Assembly: GCA_028281165.1 (NCBI GenBank)
Contig: JANQKI010000149.1
Span: 1 to 46,344 of the forward strand
From: Opitutaceae bacterium
GTDB lineage: Bacteria; Verrucomicrobiota; Verrucomicrobiia; Opitutales; Opitutaceae
DNA length: 46,344 nt
Direction: 5' to 3'
Positions 1 to 8,749 of the stretch are shown in pieces. The notes under the pieces are model-generated. The model made no database searches, was not told the DNA's origin, and saw only the letters and a list, made by a program, of their open reading frames with translations. Each line of letters starts with the position of its first letter. Position 1 is the first letter of the stretch. The translations under genes and the position numbers were made by a program.

Positions 1-2265
1 TTCGACCAGGATGGGAAAAGCGTGGTCAGTGTGAATAGTCCCACGCAAGGGGTGACGGGCATACCTGCAGAGATGGAATCCATAGAGGGCAACACTATCG
101 CCATCGCCGTACCCAATATTCGAGGACATTTCTCAGGGGAATACGATTCCGCCAGCCAGAAGATCAAAGGAATCTGGAACCAGGGAAACGAGCTTCCACT
201 GGTATTGGAACGAACTGCGGAGATTGCGGCGGAAAAGGGGATATCCGAAGAACAGCTTCAGACCCAGCTTGGGCAGCTAAGCAAAAAGCTCGAAGAACTA
301 AGGAAGGAAAATCATATTCCAGGTCTGGCCTTAGCCATCGTCAAGGACGACGAAGTCATTTTCTCGGAGGGATTCGGTTTGGCCGATATTGAAAACGAGA
401 CTCCCGTCACCAACGAAACCACCTTCGCCATCGGCTCTACCACCAAGGCCTTCAACGCCGTGCTTTTGAAGATGCTGGAAGAAGACGGACTTCTAGACAT
501 GAAGGCTCCTGTGAGCGATCTGCTCCCGGAATTCAAGTTGAACATTCGTACCGATAACGAGGAAGACGCCGTATCCATCGAGGACCTTATTTCCCATCGG
601 ACTGGCTATCCGCGTATGTCGTTTCTCTGGGTGGAAGAGAAGTTTCCCGAGAAAGAGCTCTTCGAAACCATGGCCAAGGCTCGTCCCACCGCGAAATTTC
701 GCAAGCGATTCCAATACACAAACATCATGTACCGTGTCTCCGGCATTGCGGCTGAGAAAGCGACTGGCCAAACCTGGAGCGAAATGATCGAGGATCGCAT
801 TTTCGAACCCTTGAGAATGAACAGCTCTACCCTATCGATAAAGGAGGCGCAAAAAAATTCGTCCTTGGCTCTTGGATACTATTGGAACGAGGATAAGGAG
901 TCCTTTACCCGCTTGCCTATGACATCCATTGTGGAAAACGCCGCTCCGGCAGGAGCCATCAATTCCAATCTGGAAGACATGACGAAATGGATACGATTCC
1001 TGCTCAATGAAGGAGTAGCTTCCGGCCAGTCTTTAATAAGCAAGGAATCGTTGGTCGACACCTGGTCGACCCGTACCCGCATCGCCCCTACCATGAATTA
1101 CGGGCTCGGCTGGTTTTTGCAGAATTGGGAGGGCAAACAAGTGGTTCAGCACGGCGGAAGCATCGACGGGTTCGCCTGCCAGGTCAGTCTGATTCCTGAA
1201 GCCAAGGTGGGCTATGTGCTCTTTGCCAACGTGACCGCCACCCCTCTTCAGAATGTGTCTATGGAGTTGGTCTGGAAGACAGTCCTCGGAGAGGGCCTGG
1301 GAGAAGCAGCTCCGGCTACAGCCATCGATTTCTCACCTTATGTAGGCGAGTTCATCGGCAATTTCGCGTCGTTCAACAATGCCACTTTCACCGTTAAAGA
1401 GAAAGACGGAAAGCTGGCCATCGACGTTCCCGGCCAGCAGCTCTACTCTCTGAAGTCGCCCAACGAGGAAGGCAAGTGGTTCTTCGAGTTGACAGATACC
1501 ATAGCGGTTTCCTTCTCCGAAAAAATGGAGGACAAAGTATCGGAAGCTCAAATACACCAAGCCGGACATATCTTCAAGCTTCCTCGAAAAACGGCCGACA
1601 CCGTTGCTCCACGAGGCATTCTACTGAAAGAGGATCTATTCGCCTTGATGGATTTCGAAAATCAGCGCCAAGCCATTGAAGCGGTTGGACTGATAAGAAT
1701 ATCGGGCAGGGTCGAGCTTCCTAATACGGGCATCGAGGGCTCCATCATTGCTTACAAGTCGATCAAAGACGATTTTTTCAGAACCAAGCTCGATTTCGGC
1801 AAGTTTGGCAGCACCGCCACCTATTACCAAGACGGAAAAGGCACTTCGGACCCTAGCTTTCAAGCGCCTCAAGCCATGAGCTCGAGAATGATAGAAAATC
1901 TGCGAATCGTTGAAGGTCTAGTTGACCTGCGAGACGCGTTTCCAAACCTTTTAGTAAAGGAGAAGAAAGAAATCAAAGGGAAGGAATACTACCAGGCCAC
2001 CTACTCAGGCCACCAGCAAGGCCCCCTTACCGATCTAGTCGATACGGAGACCGGAAACGTATTTCAACGTAACACAACCTATCATTACTCGCCTTTTCTT
2101 CCGCCTATCCGCATCCGGGTAAACTTTGAGGACTATTTCGAGTTCGAAGGCATCCGTATCCCAAGAAAAACTACATACCGAAATCCGCAGACCGGCCTAA
2201 CAGTAATTACAATCGATACGGTGGAAAAAGTGGAAGACACGTCAGATATTGCGATAGATTTTTAA
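1..2265 (+). CDS. Beta-lactamase-family serine hydrolase (5' truncated)
   Basis: The reading frame is open to base 1, so the true start and any signal peptide lie outside the window. The first ~65 residues match the short beta-strand domain that often precedes hydrolase domains in this family. The catalytic domain shows the class C/penicillin-binding-protein triad, numbered from the GTG at 22: S139-T-T-K142, Y232-T-N234 and H377-G-G379. Residues ~430-530 resemble the C-terminal domain of Pab87-like peptidases. The last ~220 residues form an extra beta-rich domain, possibly of the LolA/outer-membrane sorting type. The likely role is an exported esterase or D-aminopeptidase; the substrate cannot be read from sequence. 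No downstream gene is close enough to be co-transcribed with certainty. Confidence 0.85.
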   Translation, partial: FDQDGKSVVSVNSPTQGVTGIPAEMESIEGNTIAIAVPNIRGHFSGEYDSASQKIKGIWNQGNELPLVLERTAEIAAEKGISEEQLQTQLGQLSKKLEELRKENHIPGLALAIVKDDEVIFSEGFGLADIENETPVTNETTFAIGSTTKAFNAVLLKMLEEDGLLDMKAPVSDLLPEFKLNIRTDNEEDAVSIEDLISHRTGYPRMSFLWVEEKFPEKELFETMAKARPTAKFRKRFQYTNIMYRVSGIAAEKATGQTWSEMIEDRIFEPLRMNSSTLSIKEAQKNSSLALGYYWNEDKESFTRLPMTSIVENAAPAGAINSNLEDMTKWIRFLLNEGVASGQSLISKESLVDTWSTRTRIAPTMNYGLGWFLQNWEGKQVVQHGGSIDGFACQVSLIPEAKVGYVLFANVTATPLQNVSMELVWKTVLGEGLGEAAPATAIDFSPYVGEFIGNFASFNNATFTVKEKDGKLAIDVPGQQLYSLKSPNEEGKWFFELTDTIAVSFSEKMEDKVSEAQIHQAGHIFKLPRKTADTVAPRGILLKEDLFALMDFENQRQAIEAVGLIRISGRVELPNTGIEGSIIAYKSIKDDFFRTKLDFGKFGSTATYYQDGKGTSDPSFQAPQAMSSRMIENLRIVEGLVDLRDAFPNLLVKEKKEIKGKEYYQATYSGHQQGPLTDLVDTETGNVFQRNTTYHYSPFLPPIRIRVNFEDYFEFEGIRIPRKTTYRNPQTGLTVITIDTVEKVEDTSDIAIDF

Positions 2266-2799
2266 CCACTGCCGAGATCAAAGATCGACACGTCACTCCA
2301 AGTGCCCAGTAGCATCCGCATCCGCCATGCTGCGCCGACAAAAGCAGAAAAGAGAATCCTGCTCTCGCGAAGCGAGATTCTACCGTCCTGCTAAGCAGGA
2401 CGATCCAGCGGCTGCCGGAGAGCGATGTTAAAAACAAAAAGAAATCTATGCAGACGAAAACGAATTCGACGAAGCTCGCCACAGAGCGGATTGAGCTACA
2501 CGAAGGTCTTCATAGATCAACGTTGTCTCAAGTTTCTAATTACATAAAACTATCCAGGTGACTCACTAAAGTTTGGCCGAAAGCGTTTACCCGAACGATG
2601 GTCCATTACTTCAATGGAGGTACCTAGGATCCTGCTTTCTCATGGTTTTTTAGTAAATTAATTGAAAAAGCTTGTAAAATTCTAATGGTTTAACCGTTTA
2701 TAAACGCAAAATTTACACTAGAACGGTTTCATCTTACCCAAAGACGACATCCAAGCTCATAGAATGCCTTGATGAGAATTCAAAAACAAAATACAGTTT
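2266..2799. other. 534-bp intergenic region with hairpins and an AT-rich stretch
   Basis: No credible gene is seen. Bases 2363-2377 form a 6-bp hairpin (TCTCGC, loop GAA, GCGAGA). Bases 2384-2402 are a perfect 19-base palindrome centred on 2393 (arms CGTCCTGCT / AGCAGGACG). From about 2640 the composition becomes AT-rich, with small palindromes at 2688-2696 and 2696-2705, marking the left side of the low-GC two-gene island. The hairpins could terminate the upstream hydrolase gene, but no T-tract follows them. Confidence 0.6.
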
Positions 2800-3255
2800 A
2801 TGCCTGGTACCCATCCATATATATCTGGTGCCGGAAATATCGCCCAAATGGTATTACAACTACGAAAGGCGTTTCCCCCGGCCATCTCATCTGAAACTGT
2901 AAAGAAACTCGGACTAGCCCCAAATAATGAAAGCTACGTGATAAACACGTTGCATTTTATTGGTGTAATTGATGCGGAGGGAAAGAAAACCGAAGAAGCT
3001 GGAAAAGTCTTTTCTAAGCATAGAGACGATGAATTCGCTGAAAGCTTTTCTCAGTTGATTAAGAGTGCCTATTCCTCGGTGAGCGAAAAGGATGAGCAAG
3101 AAGGATACAAATTCATTTTTTCGGGATCAATGATGGCGATTCGGAATCCACGTGGGCATGAAATCAACCTCAAAGATTCACCTACAGATTGCCTTGATCA
3201 TCTCAGTCTAGCTTCAATGCTGGCAAGAAGACTGGAAAAAAGAATCTCATCATAA
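2800..3255 (+). CDS. DUF5343-like protein with TIGR02391-type C-terminus
   Basis: A 151-residue protein of unknown function. Residues ~1-95 resemble the DUF5343 winged-helix-like family (the VINTLHFIGVID and TEEAGKVF segments). Residues ~103-148 carry the block typical of the TIGR02391/Ymh family: EQEGY, FSGSMMAIRNPRGHE, then a helix with DCLDHLSLASMLARRLEKR. So it looks like a compact joining of two families that are usually longer. The ATG has no obvious Shine-Dalgarno. It lies 80 bases upstream of a same-strand P-loop NTPase and shares its lower GC, so the two are probably one transcription unit. TIGR02391 proteins often sit near defence genes. A nucleic-acid-binding role is only inferred. 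Confidence 0.7.
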   Translation: MPGTHPYISGAGNIAQMVLQLRKAFPPAISSETVKKLGLAPNNESYVINTLHFIGVIDAEGKKTEEAGKVFSKHRDDEFAESFSQLIKSAYSSVSEKDEQEGYKFIFSGSMMAIRNPRGHEINLKDSPTDCLDHLSLASMLARRLEKRISS

Positions 3256-3335
3256 CCATTCCATGGATACAACTCATTACAGTCGCTCTGCTCCCTCCAT
3301 TCTTTTGTTGTAGAGTCGTTGTACTAAAACTCTGA

Positions 3336-4898
3336 ATGACACCCGAAGACAAAGCTATAATTCAAGATTATCTCAACATCGACGAGCCCTTTGGCCCAGT
3401 TGATGCACGAGAGATAGAGTCTCAAAGGGCCATAGAACTATTGTTTGAAAAACACAATGAGCTCTACAAGCATCTTCACCAAAGACCCTCAATAGTAGTT
3501 GGACGAAAAGGTTCAGGAAAAACTTCATATCTCAACTCAGTGTATTTTGCCAACGGCTACAAATATATCGTGGAGCTTGATGCCGCCGAACTTTTTTCGA
3601 ATGTAATCAAATCAATCAGCAAAATTTCATACGGTCCCGTTTTTGCAGAGTCAGTTAGCAAGGTTTGGGAGAGTGTTTTATATATCGGTCTTTTTTCCTC
3701 ATTAAGGAAGCAACTTCCCGCATCCAGCAGATCAAAGAAACTCATCAATGACTATCTGGCAAAAATAGGAATGCGAGACGATTGCACTGTGGAAGATGCT
3801 GTTTGGAAAGTTACTGAGATTATCTCGGAGAAAGCAGAAAAGAAGTCATATGGAATAATTGCTGAAATTCTGCGATCTTTGGATAACGTTACCTTTAACT
3901 CTACCAGAGCATCACTCGTTTCCGAGTTAAGAGAGAATAGGCAGCAAGTTGCTGTTCTTTTGGATTCACTCGATGACTTTATGCTAGAGTTTGAATCTGT
4001 GGGTAGGTCGCTCCAGGGTCTCTTAATGTTTGTTGGTGGATCGAATAAGCCTTCTTCCCCAATCGACATACGGCTTTGTTTGCCTGCAGAACTGTATCAC
4101 CGCTTCCTTGATATTTCTTCAAATCCCAATAAAGATTTTCGAAGAAAGTTGCTCCTGCACTGGGTAGCACCCGAGTTGGTATTCATAGCTGCACATCGCA
4201 TAGGCTTATACTGTGAATCATTCGACCTCAGTTTTCCACTCAAAAGCATATCTGGCATAGCAACCAAACGAGGGGCTCAGAGTGCAGTGAGGCGAATGCT
4301 ACCCGATGAGATTACTTGTGGCTTGGGGATCATTGAACCAACACTTTCCTACATCCTTAGGCATACCCAACTATTACCTAGGCACTTGATAATAATCCTA
4401 AATTCAATTGCTCAGAAGTCGAAAATCCTTTCAGGCAGCGATACGCTGACATTCAATGAAGAAGCAGTGAGGAAGGGAATCTCCGACGTAGAAGAGGTCA
4501 TTGTTCAGGAGATTTTTGTGGCATATCGCCCTGTCTATCCGTATGCTCAATCAGTTTGCGAAAAGTGTATTCCTGAAATATCGAATGAATTTTCAATTGG
4601 TGATTTGGAACGCGTTTTCAGACGGCACGGAAAAGCAGCAATGGGTTCCGATGACATTGATGACTTTAAGAGGATGCTGATCGAGATTGGATGCATTGGG
4701 AGAGTCATAGAGGAAACCGAGCGATACATACAAGGAGAGTTTGAGTATACAATTCCACACAAGCTGATTACAGGAACTGATGACATGCTTTGTATTCATC
4801 CACTCTTTGCTGGAGTGTTTTCAGCGAAGATCAGAAAGAGAAAGCCAGTGTATCCATTTGGTTCGCAAGTTGAAGATAAAGATTATAGACAGCATTAA
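3336..4898 (+). CDS. P-loop NTPase, possibly Sll1717/STAND-like
   Basis: A 520-residue soluble protein. The Walker A motif GRKGSGKT is at residues 56-63 and a hydrophobic strand ending in acidic residues, VAVLLDSLDD, at 205-214 fits Walker B. A later segment around residue 345 (HTQLLPRHLIIILNSIA) resembles the arginine-containing helix of AAA/STAND-type NTPases such as the Sll1717 family. The C-terminal ~130 residues (after VEEVIVQEIF) look like a winged-helix region ending in a HPLF motif. No transmembrane or signal segment. It follows the DUF5343-like gene by 80 bases in the AT-rich island. The pairing suggests an NTPase effector or sensor of a defence-like module, but no function is proven and the family assignment is tentative. 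Confidence 0.75.
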   Translation: MTPEDKAIIQDYLNIDEPFGPVDAREIESQRAIELLFEKHNELYKHLHQRPSIVVGRKGSGKTSYLNSVYFANGYKYIVELDAAELFSNVIKSISKISYGPVFAESVSKVWESVLYIGLFSSLRKQLPASSRSKKLINDYLAKIGMRDDCTVEDAVWKVTEIISEKAEKKSYGIIAEILRSLDNVTFNSTRASLVSELRENRQQVAVLLDSLDDFMLEFESVGRSLQGLLMFVGGSNKPSSPIDIRLCLPAELYHRFLDISSNPNKDFRRKLLLHWVAPELVFIAAHRIGLYCESFDLSFPLKSISGIATKRGAQSAVRRMLPDEITCGLGIIEPTLSYILRHTQLLPRHLIIILNSIAQKSKILSGSDTLTFNEEAVRKGISDVEEVIVQEIFVAYRPVYPYAQSVCEKCIPEISNEFSIGDLERVFRRHGKAAMGSDDIDDFKRMLIEIGCIGRVIEETERYIQGEFEYTIPHKLITGTDDMLCIHPLFAGVFSAKIRKRKPVYPFGSQVEDKDYRQH

Positions 4899-4982
4899 GA
4901 AACAATAATCAAAAACGATGTTAAAACTTGGATACGTTTCTATCAAGCTACCGGTCTCCTCGGATAATCCAGCTTATCGTTT

Positions 4983-5021
4983 CTAAGGGCGATTGGATTA
5001 TATCGAATCCATATCCCTTAG
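4983..5021. other. Two-tier hairpin downstream of the NTPase gene
   Basis: Arms CTAAGGG (4983-4989) and CCCTTAG (5015-5021) enclose a second stem TGGATT (4994-4999) / AATCCA (5006-5011) with a 6-base loop. There is no T-run afterwards, so it is not a classical intrinsic terminator. It may mark the right edge of the two-gene island or act in RNA processing. Confidence 0.45.
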
Positions 5022-5136
5022 AGTGCTAATCCTGATGAAGAAAAAACTGACTGCGGAGCATGAAACCAGCATTTTTTGAATACAATTGTGATCGAGCAGA
5101 TCAGCTCCTTGCTCCTAATCAGGAGGCGATGCCGAT

Positions 5137-5508
5137 TTGAACATGAACCCAAATATAAACGCGCTTAACCGATCCAAGTTCAACAAAGCCCATTCTGACA
5201 CGATGTACGTGCAGCGGATTTTTCCCGAATTGGATCCGGATGAAATTAGCAAAGACACCTTTGCCTATGGGCCTTGCTGGGGCATCCTCGATCCAGGCAT
5301 GACCATGGAAAAACACAACCATCCCATTCCAGAGTTTTATGTGTTCACCCAAGGAAGCGGATCAATGACTTTAGGCGAGGAAAGTTTCTCTGTAAAGGAC
5401 GGCATGAGCGTCAATATTCCACCCAACGTTTTCCACGAAGTCACCAATCCCGAAGAAGCTGTCGAACCTCTCATCTGGGTATCCATAGGTTTTAAAGAGA
5501 CTGGTTAA
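5137..5508 (+). CDS. Small cupin-domain protein
   Basis: About 121-123 residues with a single cupin barrel. Motif 1 is HNHPIPEFYVFTQGSG (two His and a Glu as metal ligands) and motif 2 is the later SVNIPPNVFHEV segment with its His. Such proteins bind a metal and often sugars or small acids; the substrate is unknown. The start is ambiguous. AGGAGG at 5121-5126 lies 10 bases before TTG at 5137 and 16 before ATG at 5143, which would give two residues fewer. It is a single gene with no evident operon partner. Confidence 0.85.
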   Translation: MNMNPNINALNRSKFNKAHSDTMYVQRIFPELDPDEISKDTFAYGPCWGILDPGMTMEKHNHPIPEFYVFTQGSGSMTLGEESFSVKDGMSVNIPPNVFHEVTNPEEAVEPLIWVSIGFKETG

Positions 5509-5596
5509 GCAATGATCCCGAGCAGGAATCCATGAAGCCGCTTGAGGTTTGACCTTAACCGTCTTCTGACGTACTTTGCTCAGTCCGGAGGTATTC

Positions 5597-6136
5597 ATGA
5601 AGATGAAGAACGAGCGTTTAGAGGATGGGAGTTTACTTGGGTGGAGGTGTTTAATCTTTTTAGCTCTTCCCCTACTCTACTTGGGATGCACCACCACCGA
5701 TTCCGGTACGACAAATGTGACCGGGCAACTGCGACCGCCGGTGGACGAATCCTACGTCGACCTCTATCAGGATCCACCTGGGTTGCTGGCCTGGATTCCT
5801 GATATGGAGATTCCCACGACCTACGAGCAGGTCGCTCAAATGGAATTGAGTGGCTCGTCCCCAAGCAATCAAACCAGCGCCATTGAAAACACGACTTACA
5901 ATCTTGTCTACGGTCTCAAGAGACGGGCGGCGAAACTGGGAGCCAATGCCATCATCATTAGGGAAGTCAAAATATCAGAAGAAGTAGTCGAACAAGAATC
6001 CAGTCCTTATCGAACTGTACGCTATCCCGATGGCAGCATAGGCGAAGTGGAGGTCCCTGTGACCGTTAGCTACAAAAGAGTATTCAAAGTTACGGTACTA
6101 GCTGAATCGGTGTTTCTCGACTGGAACAACATCTGA
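5597..6136 (+). CDS. Lipoprotein of unknown function
   Basis: The start is the ATG at 5597, five bases after GGAGG (5587-5591). A hydrophobic segment follows and ends in the lipobox LYLGC, with the lipidated Cys at residue 31, so the 179-residue mature protein is membrane-anchored. The later section (YGLKRRAAKLGANAIIIREV) resembles small lipoproteins of the YbjQ/DUF4156 style, in which a LGANA motif precedes a beta strand. A proline- and acid-rich beta hairpin follows. No enzyme motif is visible. Confidence 0.75.
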   Translation: MKMKNERLEDGSLLGWRCLIFLALPLLYLGCTTTDSGTTNVTGQLRPPVDESYVDLYQDPPGLLAWIPDMEIPTTYEQVAQMELSGSSPSNQTSAIENTTYNLVYGLKRRAAKLGANAIIIREVKISEEVVEQESSPYRTVRYPDGSIGEVEVPVTVSYKRVFKVTVLAESVFLDWNNI

Positions 6137-6158
6137 CTTTAGCAACGTTTAAACTTCG

Positions 6159-6187
6159 GCGCCTTTTGACTTTCAAATAGAAGGCGC
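6159..6187. terminator. Possible terminator hairpin after the lipoprotein gene
   Basis: A 7-bp stem, GCGCCTT (6159-6165) with AAGGCGC (6181-6187), and a 15-base loop, placed between the lipoprotein and glutaredoxin genes. There is no strong T-tract, so termination is only plausible. Confidence 0.3.
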
Positions 6188-6239
6188 GCAGCCAATTTAA
6201 ACCCGTATTCGTTTAAGAAAACTGCACAAAGAAGCCAAT

Positions 6240-6485
6240 ATGAACGAGAAAGCCACTCTTTACGTGAAAGCCGGATGCCCCTGGTGCATTGAGGCGGAAG
6301 ATTATCTCAGGCAGAATCAGATCCCTTACGACCGAAAAGAGGTAAGGTCGGACGCTGCGGCCATGGAGGAAATGGTCGCCCTATCCGGCCAAACCAAAGC
6401 GCCGACCATGAAACTGGGCGATGCCGTCCTAGCGGATTTTGGAGTCGATGAGTTGATCCCCTTCCTAGCCAAACATAACGTGTAA
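6240..6485 (+). CDS. Glutaredoxin-like thiol-disulfide protein
   Basis: An 81-residue cytosolic protein, the full length of a glutaredoxin. The redox site is C13-P-W-C16. The cis-proline loop is TKAPTMKLGD, and the closing GVDEL segment matches the glutathione-side region of the family. It should reduce disulfides or glutathione-mixed disulfides. It is followed by the convergent sulfatase gene, with only 39 bases between them. Confidence 0.85.
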   Translation: MNEKATLYVKAGCPWCIEAEDYLRQNQIPYDRKEVRSDAAAMEEMVALSGQTKAPTMKLGDAVLADFGVDELIPFLAKHNV

Positions 6486-6524
6486 CATTCGCCTCGGAAT
6501 GCTAAATGCGGTCCAAGCAGAGGA

Positions 6525-8048
6525 TCAACGAACCGCTGGCATAGTATCGACAAACGGCGCGTCGGTACGCTCTAACTCAGCTACCGTAGCCTCTCGCATC
6601 TTTAACAGTAAATCCTTGTATCCAGGATCTAAGGCCAGATTTGTCAGCTCTTCAGGATCTGCCTTAGTATCGTAGAGCTGCTCCATGTCTCCCTGGACCA
6701 TGGTTCTGATGTACTTATAGCGATCGCCTTGCGAAAGCGAGACATACCAAGGGATGGTCGTACGGCCTCCATTGAACATAATCTCTTTCGAGGGAATGTT
6801 TTTCGCAGCTTGACCCCAGACAGGACGAGTAAAGGAAACCAGAGCCGGGTGTTCCCAAGCAGCATCAGAATTCTCAAGAAGAGGTGTCAAATCGTGTCCA
6901 TGCATTTCCCACGGTAGCGGCATTTTGGTTACGCTAAAGAATGTACGGATGACATCGGGATGACTGACAGCTGGCTCTACCACCGTCCCCGAGGGAAATC
7001 GCGAGGGCATGCTGATTATAAGAGGGGCTAGGATGTTCGCATCGTAAGCAGCCAGCTTCGTTTGATAGCCATGCTGGCCCCACGCCAGTCCTTGGTCGGA
7101 TGAAAATACCACCAGAGTATTCTCACGCTGGTCAGTCTCTTCCAGCGCTTGCATGACTCGGCCAACGGCTTCGTCGAGCGAGAGCACCGTTTCGTGGTAT
7201 TGCTGCACAAATTCCTGCAGCGTGTCGCCGTAAAGTCCTTTTCGGTACGTGCAAACCGGTTGACCAGTTGGTCCTTCGACCCAATGAATATAGTCCTGCA
7301 TGTACTCCGGCTTTCCTGGTCGCGGCGGATAGATATCGGCAGGAACCCCCACCTCTACGCCTTTATACTCCCCTCGGTGTCGATGGGCCGGCTCGAAATC
7401 CGAATGTGGAGCGCCGTAGCACAACCATAAATACCAAGGCTTATCCTTCTCCCTCGTCGCTCCCTTTATGTAATCAACCGCCCAGTTGGTGTAGTTATCG
7501 GTCGCGTAGCCGGGAACCATGATAGCCGGAGCTCCATTCACCTCGATCTTTTGATCGAAATAGTAGTTCCAGCAATTGTCGATATGGCGCGGACGGTTCC
7601 ACACAACCTGGTAATCCCAATCTCGGCCAAAACCCGTATCCGTTCCGGTATGCCATTTTCCAATTTGAGCCGTAGTATATCCATGTTTTCGAAAATGGCT
7701 GGGCCAAAACTTGAGCTGTTCGGGATCGTATTCACATCCAGGGTACTGCCCTTCCATCCGCATTGATTCGGCGACATAGGAATGCCGACCGGTCAGAGCA
7801 ATCAATCGAGAAGGCAAGCACCAGGACCCCATGTAGGCCCTTGCGAAACGAACGCCCTCCTCTGCCAGACGATCGATGTTCGGCGTTTTGACCCAATCGC
7901 GGGACTGAGAGTAGCAGCCGAGCGTTCGGACCGACTGGTCATCGGTGAAGACATAGAGAATATTGGGACGATTCCCTTCTTCAGCAAAAAGCCAGGTCGA
8001 CAGTATTAATGAGATGATGGCAGCAATGAGACTCGATGACTTCTTCAT
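6525..8048 (-). CDS. Secreted sulfatase (S1 family, formylglycine type)
   Basis: About 507 residues. An N-terminal signal peptide (MKKSSSLIAAIISLILSTWLFA) targets it to the periplasm or outside. The catalytic signature CLPSR begins at Cys 77, which would become formylglycine. Metal ligands sit in the FTDDQ strand (D36, D37) and in the later SSDQG segment. The family hydrolyses sulfate esters of sugars, glycosaminoglycans or choline sulfate; the substrate here is not determinable, though polysaccharide is likely from the surrounding genes. The ATG at 8048 is preferred over a TTG three codons upstream because the signal peptide begins there. A formylglycine-generating enzyme is not in this window. 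Confidence 0.9.
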   Translation of the reverse strand: MKKSSSLIAAIISLILSTWLFAEEGNRPNILYVFTDDQSVRTLGCYSQSRDWVKTPNIDRLAEEGVRFARAYMGSWCLPSRLIALTGRHSYVAESMRMEGQYPGCEYDPEQLKFWPSHFRKHGYTTAQIGKWHTGTDTGFGRDWDYQVVWNRPRHIDNCWNYYFDQKIEVNGAPAIMVPGYATDNYTNWAVDYIKGATREKDKPWYLWLCYGAPHSDFEPAHRHRGEYKGVEVGVPADIYPPRPGKPEYMQDYIHWVEGPTGQPVCTYRKGLYGDTLQEFVQQYHETVLSLDEAVGRVMQALEETDQRENTLVVFSSDQGLAWGQHGYQTKLAAYDANILAPLIISMPSRFPSGTVVEPAVSHPDVIRTFFSVTKMPLPWEMHGHDLTPLLENSDAAWEHPALVSFTRPVWGQAAKNIPSKEIMFNGGRTTIPWYVSLSQGDRYKYIRTMVQGDMEQLYDTKADPEELTNLALDPGYKDLLLKMREATVAELERTDAPFVDTMPAVR

Positions 8049-8171
8049 AAGGAACAATTGAAAGTGAAGAGACTAAGTTAAGAAGAAAAACAAAGCGATC
8101 AAACTCGAATCTGCAATTAAGACGGGAGAGAAACGACAGTCCATTCATGATCTTTAAACACGTAACTCTAA

Positions 8172-8262
8172 GGCGGAGGCCTGAGGCTTCGTCTTCATTG
8201 AATTACGCCGTGACACGCAAGCCTTTCTGCCTCGCTTACACTACAATTGGACAGTGTCTTTA
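8172..8262. repeat. Dispersed intergenic repeat, copy A
   Basis: This segment aligns over about 90 bases with 24223-24316, provided the loop between the inverted arms of that copy is reversed. Shared blocks include TACGCCGTG[A/G]CACGCAAGCCT, CCTCGCTTAC, and ATTGGACA followed by TCTTA/TCTTT. It ends at the presumed start of the PGPGW gene, so it may carry that gene's leader. Confidence 0.6.
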
Positions 8263-8718
8263 TTGACGACGACGAGGTTTTCCAGATGGTTCCACTTTGT
8301 GTTGGAAACCCTGCAAGTCTGGTACGACCAAAATCAAGAGCTTTTCGCTTGGGGGCTTGGCCTTAGCGTGTTGACCTTCATCGGTTCTCTTGTCGCCGTA
8401 CCCATAATTATAGTACAAATGAGCGAGGACTACTTTCTTCGCCCGGTCTCGAATCGTTTTCCTAGAACACCCTGGCAGCTGGCTCGGCGCTTAATCAAAA
8501 ATCTGCTCGGAGCCCTTCTATTTCTAACCGGCCTTGCGATGCTATTTCTTCCAGGCCAGGGACTGCTCACCATTCTACTAGCTCTTGGTCTACTCGATTT
8601 CCCAGGCAAGCGCCACCTGCAACTTAAGATAATTCGCTCTAAAAGTGTTTATTCTTCCGTAAATTGGATACGAAGCAAGTACGACCGACCTCCGATCCGG
8701 CTGCCAGATCAGTCTTGA
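8254..8718 (+). CDS. PGPGW-family membrane protein
   Basis: About 150 residues with two clear transmembrane stretches: one near residues 33-52 and a second around FLTGLAMLFLPGQGLLTILLALGLLDF, which carries the PGQG-type motif defining the PGPGW family (PF09656). The C-terminus is basic and likely cytoplasmic. Function in this family is unknown; it is a small inner-membrane protein. The GTG start at 8254 lies inside the dispersed repeat; TTG at 8263 is an alternative. No Shine-Dalgarno supports either. Confidence 0.75.
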   Translation: MSLLTTTRFSRWFHFVLETLQVWYDQNQELFAWGLGLSVLTFIGSLVAVPIIIVQMSEDYFLRPVSNRFPRTPWQLARRLIKNLLGALLFLTGLAMLFLPGQGLLTILLALGLLDFPGKRHLQLKIIRSKSVYSSVNWIRSKYDRPPIRLPDQS

Positions 8719-8749
8719 GATGTCGCTCTTGGAAAAATTAGACAGTCGC

